DNA from: Clostridiales bacterium UBA1206
GTDB taxonomy: Bacteria > Bacillota > Clostridia > Oscillospirales > CAG-382
Assembly (NCBI GenBank): GCA_002310055.1
Contig: DBXS01000018.1
Coordinates: 50,570-83,118, forward strand
DNA: 32,549 nt
Reading direction: 5' to 3'
Under the pieces are notes generated by a model. It was not told where the DNA came from, did not search any database, and was given only the letters and a program-made list of their open reading frames with translations. Below, in pieces: positions 7,363-13,718 of the stretch; position 1 is the stretch's first letter; every line of letters begins with the position of its first letter. A program made the position numbers and the translations under genes.

Positions 7363-7395
7363 GCGGAGAGCAGGCGCTCTCCGCTTTCTTTTTTT
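7363..7395 (+). terminator. Intrinsic terminator after the OB-repeat gene
   Basis: GCGGAGAGC (7363-7371) pairs with GCTCTCCGC (7376-7384), loop AGGC, followed by TTTCTTTTTTT. It lies between convergent genes and may also stop the minus-strand amidase transcript, though the U-run in that direction is weaker. Confidence 0.9.
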
Positions 7396-7397
7396 GC

Positions 7398-8147
7398 TCA
7401 GTCCAAAGAAAGGTACTGCGAATAAACGTAGCCTTTCTTTCCGTAATACTCCACGTACGTCCACGCGCCTTCGCGCTTTATCACGCCCACCGTCGCGCCG
7501 TCGGGCAGCTTGCCGATTATCTCGCCGTCGAACGAAGGCGCGTTCCGTAAGTTGAGGCGGCTGCCCGCGGTGTCCACGGTCGCCTGCTCCGCGTAGCCGG
7601 AAGGCGGAACGGCGTCGCCGGCTCCCAGGAATTCCGCCACGGCGTCGGTCAGCTCGCCGGCTATGGCGTCTATGTTGGATTTTATCCATTCCGCGTCCGC
7701 CGGATTGTCATGGTAGCCCACTTCAATAAGCACCGCGGGCGCTTTGGTGCGGCGCAGTTCCACGAACGCGGTGTTGCCTAAGACTCTCACCAGCGCGGGG
7801 TCGGGATATATGTTCCGCATATCGCGCGCGATTATCTCTGCGGCGCGCTTTCCTTCGCGGGACGGAGTATAGTGATAGACGTCCACGCCGCGCACGTTGC
7901 CCGCGTTGCCAACGCCCGCGGCGTTGGAATGGATGGCGAGATGCAGCCCGTTTTCGCCCGCCGCCGACTGAGCCGCCGACTGGCTCGCGGTCATATTGGG
8001 CGAATTGCGGTTGACTGTTATCCCGCGCTGTTCGAGCAGCGGGACCATCGCGTCGGCGATGAGGTTCATATAGTATTCCTCGCTGCCGCTTTTGTCGTAA
8101 TATTCGTTGTATTCCTGCGTAGAAGGACTCAGATATACTGTTGGCAT
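7398..8147 (-). CDS. N-acetylmuramoyl-L-alanine amidase (Amidase_3 type) with SH3b domain
   Basis: 249 residues: an Amidase_3-like catalytic domain (about 1-175) and a C-terminal SH3b domain (about 187-249, LNLRNAPSFDGEIIGKLPDG). Amidase_3 enzymes cleave the bond between N-acetylmuramic acid and the stem peptide. Visible site residues are an EE pair near 23-24, H73 in HLAIHSNA and E142 in VLIEVGYHDN. The usual N-terminal GHGG zinc motif is replaced by YLSPSTQEYN, typical of a Firmicutes subgroup as I recall. No signal peptide is visible. ATG at 8147 is preferred because AAAGGGTG sits 9 nt upstream; a GTG at 8159 would overlap that site. Monocistronic and convergent with the OB-repeat gene. 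Cell-wall or spore-cortex turnover is inferred. Confidence 0.86.
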   Translation of the reverse strand: MPTVYLSPSTQEYNEYYDKSGSEEYYMNLIADAMVPLLEQRGITVNRNSPNMTASQSAAQSAAGENGLHLAIHSNAAGVGNAGNVRGVDVYHYTPSREGKRAAEIIARDMRNIYPDPALVRVLGNTAFVELRRTKAPAVLIEVGYHDNPADAEWIKSNIDAIAGELTDAVAEFLGAGDAVPPSGYAEQATVDTAGSRLNLRNAPSFDGEIIGKLPDGATVGVIKREGAWTYVEYYGKKGYVYSQYLSLD

Positions 8148-8220
8148 TGAAAAAAACACCCTTTCTCTTATAAATTCTATTCAAAAAGAGCCGAAACGTG
8201 ATATTTTTTTGAAAAAACGC

Positions 8221-8249
8221 TTGACAAACGGCGCTTTGTGTGATAATAT
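8221..8249 (+). promoter_or_regulatory. Promoter of infC-rpmI-rplT
   Basis: -35 TTGACA (8221-8226), 17-bp spacer ending in TGA, -10 TAATAT (8244-8249). It leaves a leader of about 200 nt before infC. Confidence 0.78.
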
Positions 8250-8255
8250 ACGCAG

Positions 8256-8456
8256 TACAAGGAAGCAGAACGTTTTGTTCTCACCCGCCGCTTTGAGCAG
8301 GCGCGGTCAATAGCACGGCCGTTTTACCGGCTGCTTTTGACTGTGCGGGACTATGCTTCCGCACGTTTTTTTGTCTTTTACGCCGCTTTCAGCGGGAACC
8401 GTTCCCGCGGCGCGCGCCGCCCTTACAAAACAGGGGAATTCTTGGAGGTGTCCACT
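8256..8456 (+). promoter_or_regulatory. L20-type autoregulatory leader of infC-rpmI-rplT
   Basis: In Firmicutes this operon is controlled by ribosomal protein L20 binding a leader that shifts between terminator and antiterminator. Here a long imperfect helix pairs GTCAA (8306-8310) with TTGAC (8337-8341), enclosing AGCA..GCCG with CGGC..TGCT, and can extend through 8301-8305 with 8342-8346. That extension uses bases of the terminator stem (8343-8364). A further stem, 8283-8289 with 8301-8307, overlaps the same left arm. A hairpin at 8392-8408 (GCGGGAA with TTCCCGC) follows the terminator. Folding was done by eye; the Rfam L20 leader assignment rests on position and architecture. Confidence 0.72.
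8343..8372 (+). terminator. Attenuator terminator in the infC leader
   Basis: GTGCGGGA (8343-8350) pairs with TTCCGCAC (8357-8364), loop CTATGC, followed by GTTTTTTTG. It lies between the promoter and infC, so it must act conditionally. Confidence 0.85.
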
Positions 8457-9029
8457 ATCAGTAAAAAAGCATTGATCAACGAAGAGATCAGGGCTCCCGA
8501 AGTCCGCGTTATCGATCCCGAAGGCAACCAGCTCGGTATCATCAAGCTCGAAGATGCGCTCCGCGCAGCCGACGAAGCCGGGCTCGACCTGGTCGAGATC
8601 GCGCCCGACGCCAAACCGCCGGTGTGCAAGCTTATGGATTTCGGCAAATATCGCTTTGAACGCGAAAAGAAAGAAAAAGAAAACCGCAAAAAACAGCAGA
8701 TCGTGGAGCTCAAAGAGCTGCAGCTCACCTGCACCATAGGCGAACACGATTTCAACACCAAAGTCAATCACGCGACACGCTTTTTAACACAGGGCAACAA
8801 AGTCAAGGTGCTGGTAAAATTCAAGGGGCGCGAAATGGCGCATACCGAACACGGCACCGAACTTCTTGCGCGCTTCCGCGCCGCCTGCGGCGAGCTCGGC
8901 ACCTGCGACAAACCTCCGGTGCTCGAAGGCCGCAATATGATAATGATCGTGTCGCCTAATAAAGCAAATCAAAACCAGAAAGGAAAACCTAAAGATGGGA
9001 AAAATGAAAACTCACAAGGCCAGCGCTAA
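8457..9029 (+). CDS. infC: Translation initiation factor IF-3, ATC start
   Basis: IF-3 binds the 30S subunit and checks initiator tRNA and start codon. The 190-residue product begins with SKKALINEEIRAPEVRVI, the typical Firmicutes N terminus, and has the central basic helix (RFEREKKEKENRKKQQ) and the C-terminal domain ending near MIMIVSP. No ATG exists at this point. ATC at 8457 lies 8 nt after GGAGG and matches the known rare AUU/AUC starts of infC, through which IF-3 limits its own synthesis. GTG at 8448 is in frame but overlaps the ribosome site. The last 35 nt, coding a polar tail (NQKGKPKDGKNENSQGQR), overlap rpmI. First gene of infC-rpmI-rplT. Confidence 0.94.
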   Translation: MSKKALINEEIRAPEVRVIDPEGNQLGIIKLEDALRAADEAGLDLVEIAPDAKPPVCKLMDFGKYRFEREKKEKENRKKQQIVELKELQLTCTIGEHDFNTKVNHATRFLTQGNKVKVLVKFKGREMAHTEHGTELLARFRAACGELGTCDKPPVLEGRNMIMIVSPNKANQNQKGKPKDGKNENSQGQR

Positions 9030-9192
9030 ACGTTTCAGCCTGACCGGCACGGGAAAAGTCAAAATGAACCATTGCGGCCGCCGTCACAAGCTCGGCCTCA
9101 AGGATTCCAAACGCAAGAGACAGCTCCGTAAGGCTTCTTACGTCAGTGACACCAGAATGGACGATCTCAAGCGTCTGCTCCCTTATTCTTAA
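8995..9192 (+). CDS. rpmI: Ribosomal protein bL35
   Basis: 65 residues, the normal size of bL35 of the 50S subunit. The N terminus MGKMKTHKASAKRFSLTGTG and the basic core NHCGRRHKLGLKDSKRKRQLR match the family. The ATG at 8995 lies inside the end of infC, with AGAAAGGA about 12 nt upstream, so translation may be coupled to infC. rplT follows after 20 nt. Confidence 0.96.
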   Translation: MGKMKTHKASAKRFSLTGTGKVKMNHCGRRHKLGLKDSKRKRQLRKASYVSDTRMDDLKRLLPYS

Positions 9193-9212
9193 TTCGGTCG
9201 GAGGTATAGAAA

Positions 9213-9566
9213 ATGGCAAGAATCAAACCGGCTCTCACCACGAGAAAAAGAAGAAAAAAGTTTTTAAAGGCCGCCAAAGGCTACTGGGGTGCGAAGAGTA
9301 AGCACTTTAAGATGGCCAAACAGGCCGTAATGAAATCCGGCAACTACGCGTTCGCGGGCAGAAAACAGAAGAAACGCGATTTCCGCGCTCTCTGGATCAC
9401 CAGAATATCCGCACAGTGCAAGGTCAACGGCATCAATTATTCCAGGTTTATGAACGGTCTCAAAAAGTCCGGCGTCATCATCAACCGTAAAATGCTTGCC
9501 GAGCTCGCCGTCAGCGACAAAGACGCTTTCGCGTCGCTCGTCGACAAAGCCAAAGCCGCTCTTTGA
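9213..9566 (+). CDS. rplT: Ribosomal protein bL20
   Basis: 117 residues with the classical start MARIKPALTTRKRRKKFLKAAKGYWGAK... and core ISAQCKVNGINYSRFMNGL. bL20 is an early 50S assembly protein and, in Firmicutes, the repressor that acts on the leader of this operon. The ribosome site GGAGGT lies about 8 nt before the ATG at 9213. No clear terminator follows; the rpsU promoter starts 13 nt after the stop. Confidence 0.97.
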   Translation: MARIKPALTTRKRRKKFLKAAKGYWGAKSKHFKMAKQAVMKSGNYAFAGRKQKKRDFRALWITRISAQCKVNGINYSRFMNGLKKSGVIINRKMLAELAVSDKDAFASLVDKAKAAL

Positions 9567-9578
9567 TCGGGCAGCGGG

Positions 9579-9607
9579 TTGACAAAAAAACGCGGCCGTG
9601 TTATAAT
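9579..9607 (+). promoter_or_regulatory. Consensus promoter of rpsU with flanking dyad
   Basis: TTGACA (9579-9584), 17-bp spacer ending in TGT, TATAAT (9602-9607): both hexamers match consensus exactly. The -10 is framed by an inverted repeat ACGCGG (9590-9595) and CCGCGT (9610-9615), a possible operator or chance. Confidence 0.88.
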
Positions 9608-9630
9608 GACCGCGTAAAGTTCAAAGAAAT

Positions 9631-9653
9631 CCTCGCCACAGGCGGAGGGAGGG
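9631..9653 (+). promoter_or_regulatory. Hairpin over a tandem ribosome site of rpsU
   Basis: CCTCGCC (9631-9637) can pair with GGC and GAGG in 9641-9648 (one bulged G), hiding the first half of a doubled Shine-Dalgarno sequence GGAGGGAGGG (9644-9653). It may tune bS21 synthesis; this is inferred from the sequence only. Confidence 0.4.
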
Positions 9654-9660
9654 AAAATAA

Positions 9661-9837
9661 ATGGCAGAAATCAAGGTCAAGGAGAACGAATCCATAGACA
9701 GCGCGATCAGAAGATTCAAGAGATCCTACCTCAGAAGCGGCGTTCCTTCGGAACTGCGCAAGAGAGAACATTACGAAAAACCCAGCGTCAAGCGCAAGAA
9801 AAAGGCCGAAGCCGCTCGCAAGAGAAAATACAAATAA
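9661..9837 (+). CDS. rpsU: Ribosomal protein bS21
   Basis: 58 residues: MAEIKVKENESIDSAIRRFK, then RSYLRSGVPSELRKREHYEKPS and a lysine/arginine-rich tail ending RKRKYK. This is the normal length and sequence of bS21, a 30S protein linked to initiation. The ATG at 9661 follows a doubled GGAGGGAGGG ribosome site. It has its own consensus promoter and terminator, so it is a single-gene unit; many Firmicutes have it beside gatB/yqeY-type genes, which are not seen here. Confidence 0.96.
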   Translation: MAEIKVKENESIDSAIRRFKRSYLRSGVPSELRKREHYEKPSVKRKKKAEAARKRKYK

Positions 9838-9846
9838 ACAATTCTT

Positions 9847-9874
9847 AAAAAGTGAGCGTACGCCCACTTTTTTT
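9847..9874 (+). terminator. Intrinsic terminator after rpsU
   Basis: AAAAAGTG (9847-9854) pairs with CACTTTTT (9865-9872), with an inner partly paired AGCGTACGCC, then a T-run to 9874. The symmetry of A- and T-runs would allow action in both directions. Confidence 0.82.
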
Positions 9875-9901
9875 GACCTGTAAAGTAAAGGAGCTGTTAT
9901 T

Positions 9902-10564
9902 ATGCGCAAATATTCCGCGGAATACATTCTTTCGCATTGCGACCACACCGATCTCAAACAGACTTCCGTGTGGCAAGATATACGCGCGCTCTGCGACGAG
10001 GGCATAAAATACCGCACCGCTTCGGTGTGCATACCCGCGTGTTTCGTCAAACAGGCGAGCGACTACGTCTGCGGCAGGCTCAGGATTTGCACCGTCATAG
10101 GGTTCCCCAACGGCTATTCGACCACGCAGACCAAGGCGTTCGAAACGGCTCAGGCGGTGTCTGACGGCGCCGACGAGATAGATATGGTCATAAACATAAG
10201 CCATATAGTCAGCGGCAACGTCAAGGCCGCCGTCGAAGAGATCAATGCGGTCAAAGCCGCGTGCGGCGGAAAGCTGCTCAAAGTCATAATCGAGACCTGC
10301 CTGCTCACCGAAGAGCAGAAAGTGCTGGCGTGCAAGGCGGTCGCCGCTTCCGACGCCGATTTCATAAAGACTTCCACCGGCTTTTCCAAGCACGGCGCAA
10401 CGCCGGAAGACGTAAAGCTGATGGTGCACGAATGCACGGGCAAGGCGGTCAAAGCCGCGGGCGGCATACGCAGCGTCGAAGACGCCGAAACGTATCTGGA
10501 TCTGGGCGCGTCGCGCCTGGGGACCAGCGCGCTTGTGAAACTGCTTGCAAAGGAAGTGGACTGA
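9902..10564 (+). CDS. deoC: Deoxyribose-phosphate aldolase
   Basis: 220 residues, normal for the enzyme that splits 2-deoxyribose 5-phosphate into acetaldehyde and glyceraldehyde 3-phosphate. The Schiff-base lysine lies in ADFIKTSTGFS, the partner aspartate in GADEIDMVIN and the second active-site lysine in KAVKAAGGIRS; the phosphate-binding end GASRLGTS is also present. AAAGGAG precedes the ATG at 9902. It is followed after 1 nt by cdd, so the pair forms a deoxynucleoside catabolism unit. No convincing promoter is visible between the rpsU terminator and deoC; read-through is possible. Confidence 0.96.
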   Translation: MRKYSAEYILSHCDHTDLKQTSVWQDIRALCDEGIKYRTASVCIPACFVKQASDYVCGRLRICTVIGFPNGYSTTQTKAFETAQAVSDGADEIDMVINISHIVSGNVKAAVEEINAVKAACGGKLLKVIIETCLLTEEQKVLACKAVAASDADFIKTSTGFSKHGATPEDVKLMVHECTGKAVKAAGGIRSVEDAETYLDLGASRLGTSALVKLLAKEVD

Positions 10565-10565
10565 T

Positions 10566-10949
10566 ATGACCGGCAGACAGCTTATAAAGGCGGCTAAGGA
10601 AGCGCAGGCGTTTTCGTATTCGCCGTATTCGGGCTTTAAAGTCGGCGCCGCGCTGCTTTGCAAAAGCGGAAAAGTATATACCGGCTGCAACATAGAAAAC
10701 GCGTCGTTTTCCGCCACGGTCTGCGCCGAGCGCACTGCGCTCTTCAAGGCGGTATCGGAAGGCGAACGCGAATTTTCCGCCATGGCGATAGTCGGGAATA
10801 CCGATCTGTGTTTCCCGTGCGGCGTGTGCCGTCAGGTGATGAGCGAATTCTGCGGCAAAAACTTCAAGATCTATCTTGAAGAAAACGGCAAGCCCGTAAC
10901 GTACGCTTTAGGCGAGCTTTTGCCCGGAAGATTCGATTTCAAAAAATAA
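10566..10949 (+). CDS. cdd: Cytidine deaminase
   Basis: 127 residues, typical of the tetrameric zinc enzyme that converts cytidine and deoxycytidine to uridine and deoxyuridine. The SPYSGFKVGAAL segment, the catalytic CNIENASFSATVCAERTA (zinc cysteine and proton-shuttle glutamate) and the zinc motif PCGVCRQVMSEF are all present. The ATG at 10566 lies 1 nt after the deoC stop; an upstream in-frame ATG at 10545 lies inside deoC and is less likely. With deoC it salvages pyrimidine deoxynucleosides. Confidence 0.96.
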   Translation: MTGRQLIKAAKEAQAFSYSPYSGFKVGAALLCKSGKVYTGCNIENASFSATVCAERTALFKAVSEGEREFSAMAIVGNTDLCFPCGVCRQVMSEFCGKNFKIYLEENGKPVTYALGELLPGRFDFKK

Positions 10950-10950
10950 A

Positions 10951-10978
10951 AAAAGCCGTCCCTGCGGACGGCTTTTTT
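10951..10978. terminator. Bidirectional terminator between cdd and the convergent gene
   Basis: GCCGTCC (10955-10961) pairs with GGACGGC (10966-10972), loop CTGC, with AAAA before and TTTTTT after the stem. It serves cdd and probably also the minus-strand gene that ends at 10988. Confidence 0.9.
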
Positions 10979-10987
10979 CGTTTGCGT

Positions 10988-11947
10988 TTATTTGTTCGTT
11001 TTGAGCCAAGTTGTGTATTCGTTCCAGTATTTCGCCGCCTTGTCGTAACCGGTGTGGGCGATGGAATCCGGGTTGGAAAACAATCCCTGGAAGATGAACA
11101 CCAGCGTGCGGTCGACGTAGGGCGATACCGCCTTCAGCTGCGAAACGAGGCGCGAAAACTCGGCGGGTATGAGCGGCGTCGCCTGATCGTTGGGACGTCC
11201 TTCCCAGGTGAAAGTCTCCACGTCCGCCCAAAGGGCTATGCGGGGAACTCTGTCGTGTGCTTTGCGCAGTTCGGCGAACGCGCGCTCGGAGCCGGCTATG
11301 TCCGTTGCGTAGCAGCCGACCGTATCCTGGTACGCTATTATGTCCACGTCCAGCTTGTCGAGCTGGCGCACGAATCTGTCGTCGCATACCGCGCTGGAAG
11401 TGCCGTACGGCGCCGTGAGTATCTTCGCGTCGGGCGTGAGCAGGCGCGCATGGCGCGACGAAGCGTTGATGTATTCTATGAAATCTTCCTGAAAATACGG
11501 CGAAAGCCACGATTCGTTCGCCCAGTACCAGCCGTAAAAGGATTTGTGGTGCGCGTATTTTTCGGCGAGCTCTTCCATCAAAAGCTCGCGCAGTTTCACG
11601 TTTTCCGACTTCATCAGCGTGCCGAAAGCGGTCTCGCCGATATAGTCGTTGGACATAAACAGTTTCATATCCAGTCTGTCGCAGGCGCACATCACGGTCT
11701 CGAGCGGGTCTTCCGCCGCCATATCGACCATCGGCGCGTAGCGCGATCTGAACACGGCGAGTCCGTCGAGCGCTACCGTGTTGCACATAACGATGTATTC
11801 CATGCCCGCGAAATGCAGGTCGGCGATAAGCGCCTCCCATTGCTTATCGGTGTATTCAAGGCAGGCGCCGTTCCAGTAATAGTGCCGTTTGTCTTTCCAG
11901 TAGATCGAAAACCAGGTGCCGGTTATGGGCTTTATACCGTTTGTCAT
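10988..11947 (-). CDS. DUF4434-like, putative TIM-barrel glycosidase
   Basis: 319 residues without a signal peptide. The N terminus PITGTWFSIYWKDKRHYYW and the pattern of alternating strands resemble DUF4434-like TIM-barrel proteins related to glycoside hydrolases. Two candidate acids stand about 99 residues apart: E145 in GWYWANESW, preceded by Asn as in clan GH-A acid/base residues, and E244 in ALWADVETFTWEG. That spacing fits a retaining glycosidase but is inference. ATG at 11947 is chosen because AGGGAGAT lies 7 nt upstream; an upstream in-frame start at 11992 overlaps the -10 region. It is transcribed divergently from a solute-binding lipoprotein. Substrate unknown. Confidence 0.72.
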   Translation of the reverse strand: MTNGIKPITGTWFSIYWKDKRHYYWNGACLEYTDKQWEALIADLHFAGMEYIVMCNTVALDGLAVFRSRYAPMVDMAAEDPLETVMCACDRLDMKLFMSNDYIGETAFGTLMKSENVKLRELLMEELAEKYAHHKSFYGWYWANESWLSPYFQEDFIEYINASSRHARLLTPDAKILTAPYGTSSAVCDDRFVRQLDKLDVDIIAYQDTVGCYATDIAGSERAFAELRKAHDRVPRIALWADVETFTWEGRPNDQATPLIPAEFSRLVSQLKAVSPYVDRTLVFIFQGLFSNPDSIAHTGYDKAAKYWNEYTTWLKTNK

Positions 11948-11982
11948 AATAGATCTCCCTGCTTTCTTTTTTCTATAAGCAG

Positions 11983-12011
11983 ATATTAGCATAACCCCGC
12001 CCCGTTGTCAA
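11983..12011 (-). promoter_or_regulatory. Promoter of the glycosidase-like gene
   Basis: Minus strand: TTGACA (12011-12006), 17-bp spacer ending in TGC, TAATAT (11988-11983). Only 19 bp separate its -35 from the -35 of the divergent gene at 12031. Confidence 0.78.
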
Positions 12012-12030
12012 TAGCGGCGCCATTTTTATA

Positions 12031-12059
12031 TTGACTTTTGCGGCGTTTTGTGTTATAAG
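12031..12059 (+). promoter_or_regulatory. Promoter of the solute-binding lipoprotein
   Basis: TTGACT (12031-12036), 17-bp spacer ending in TGT, TATAAG (12054-12059). The back-to-back arrangement with the minus-strand promoter suggests shared control. Confidence 0.75.
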
Positions 12060-12090
12060 GGAATCGAACGATAACACAAGGAGGCAACTT

Positions 12091-13611
12091 ATGAAAAAAC
12101 TCAAACTCATATCACTCATCCTTGCGATACTGCTTACCGTTTCTCTGGCGGTTTCCTGCTCGAACGGCGGCAACGAAAATTCCGAACAGCCCGCCGGCGA
12201 AAGCAGCGCCGAACCGGCGTCCGCCGATGATTCCGTCCCCGGTGAATCTTCCGCCGAGGAAGTCTCGCGCGGGCCGCTCGACCATCTCGATGACCTCGCG
12301 CTCAACGGCGAGACGATAACGTTCCTTGTGGAAAACGGCGCGTCGAACTCATACGGTTCCGTCGAGATCATGCCCAACGAGGAAAGAGGCGCCGAGATCG
12401 CCGGTTCCGTGCTCGAAAGGAACAACCTCATAGAAGAAAAACTCGGCTGCACCATTGAAGAAATCCGCACCGACAATATGACGGCCGCTCTGCGCAACGC
12501 GGTGCTCGATATCCCGGAATTCGATATCGCCTGCCCGTACCTCACCACCGGCGCGCCCCTCATAATGGAAGACCTGTTCTTAAACCTGTACGATTATGAC
12601 GATATCATCAATTTTAATGCCCCGTACTGGGATCAGAACGCCGACGAAGACCTTTCGCTGGGCGGCAAGCTGTATATGACCACCGGCGACTTTTCCTTAC
12701 TGACGATGGACGTCACGCACATACTCATTTTCAACAAGAACCTTATCGCCAGCAACGGGCTCGAAAGCCCGTACGCGCTTGTCGAAAGCGGCGACTGGAC
12801 GATGGATAAGATGCTCGAAATGGCGCGCGCCGTCACCAAGGACGACGACGGCGTGGAAGGGCTTTCGTACAAGGACACCATCGGGTTCTTCTATAACTGG
12901 AACTACGCCAACTCGCTCTATATCGCCTCCGGCGAAAAATTCGTCAAAAAGAACAGCGAAGGCATCCCCGAGCTCGCGTTCGCGGGCGAAAAGCAGGCCG
13001 CCGTCGCCAAAAAGGTCTACGATATTTTCCACGACGACAAGGTCCTTTACGACGAAGGCTTCAACGCTCAGGCGCAGGCAGACGGCTTTAAGGAATGCTA
13101 CGCCGCCACGCGCGACCGTCTCGGCAACGACGGCGCCCTGTTTGTGAGCACCGCGCTTATCGAAGTGCTCAATATGGCGCAGTACGACTGCAATTTCGGT
13201 ATGCTCATAACCCCGAAATATTCAAAGGACCAGGACAGATACTACACCTATATTTCGGTCATTTTCGCCACCGGCGTGGTCATCCCCGCAAGCCACCCCG
13301 AACCCGAAAAAGCCGCGCTGATGCTCGAAGCGCTCAACGCCGCTTCCACAAGCACCGTTAAATTCGATTACTACGAGCGTATACTCAAACTGCAGAAAGC
13401 GCGCGACCAGGAAGACAGCGACATGCTCGACCTCATCTTCTCGACCCGCGTCTACGACATCGGCTCCATCTTCAACTGGGGCGGCTGCCGCGATTTCATC
13501 GCGAACGTCTGCAACGGATCTTCGTTCAACTATACGTCTTCGCTCGAATCGGCGACAGGCAAGATGGAAAGCGAAATGCAGGATACGGTGGATTATTTCA
13601 GCGGAGACTGA
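12091..13611 (+). CDS. Extracellular solute-binding lipoprotein, no transporter genes nearby
   Basis: 506 residues. A lipoprotein signal peptide ends in the lipobox LAVSC with C23, followed by an acidic Ser/Glu/Ala-rich linker (about 30-65) and a large periplasmic-binding-protein-like domain. The GETITFLVENG start, IEEKLGCTIEE, a KLYMTTGDFSLLTMD strand and DWTMDKMLEMARAV resemble family 1 (sugar-type) binding proteins of ABC importers. GGAGG precedes the ATG at 12091; an upstream in-frame ATG at 12031 lies in the promoter and is rejected. No permease or ATPase gene adjoins it; a strong terminator follows. It may serve a shared importer or a sensor. Ligand unknown. Confidence 0.83.
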   Translation: MKKLKLISLILAILLTVSLAVSCSNGGNENSEQPAGESSAEPASADDSVPGESSAEEVSRGPLDHLDDLALNGETITFLVENGASNSYGSVEIMPNEERGAEIAGSVLERNNLIEEKLGCTIEEIRTDNMTAALRNAVLDIPEFDIACPYLTTGAPLIMEDLFLNLYDYDDIINFNAPYWDQNADEDLSLGGKLYMTTGDFSLLTMDVTHILIFNKNLIASNGLESPYALVESGDWTMDKMLEMARAVTKDDDGVEGLSYKDTIGFFYNWNYANSLYIASGEKFVKKNSEGIPELAFAGEKQAAVAKKVYDIFHDDKVLYDEGFNAQAQADGFKECYAATRDRLGNDGALFVSTALIEVLNMAQYDCNFGMLITPKYSKDQDRYYTYISVIFATGVVIPASHPEPEKAALMLEALNAASTSTVKFDYYERILKLQKARDQEDSDMLDLIFSTRVYDIGSIFNWGGCRDFIANVCNGSSFNYTSSLESATGKMESEMQDTVDYFSGD

Positions 13612-13628
13612 TTTTATTGCAAATCATG

Positions 13629-13655
13629 AAAAAAGCGGCGTTACGCCGCTTTTTT
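13629..13655 (+). terminator. Intrinsic terminator after the solute-binding protein
   Basis: AAAAAA, then GCGGCG (13635-13640) pairs with CGCCGC (13644-13649), loop TTA, then a T-run to 13655. Good in both directions. Confidence 0.88.
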
Positions 13656-13658
13656 CTG

Positions 13659-13687
13659 TTGCATTCAACCGCAATAAGTGGTAAAAT
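13659..13687 (+). promoter_or_regulatory. Promoter of the CotH-like gene
   Basis: TTGCAT (13659-13664), 17-bp spacer ending in TGG, TAAAAT (13682-13687), directly after the terminator. Confidence 0.65.
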
Positions 13688-13718
13688 AGAAATAGATAAA
13701 AAAAGGAGGTGCGGTCAT

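Noticed and set aside
8160..8220. Promoter for the minus-strand amidase
   Set aside because: TAGAAT and TATAAG occur upstream, but no acceptable -35 lies at 16-18 bp from either.
9875..9901. TTGACC element after the rpsU terminator as a deoC promoter
   Set aside because: At 17 bp the -10 would be GTTATT, overlapping the ribosome site and start; too poor to call.
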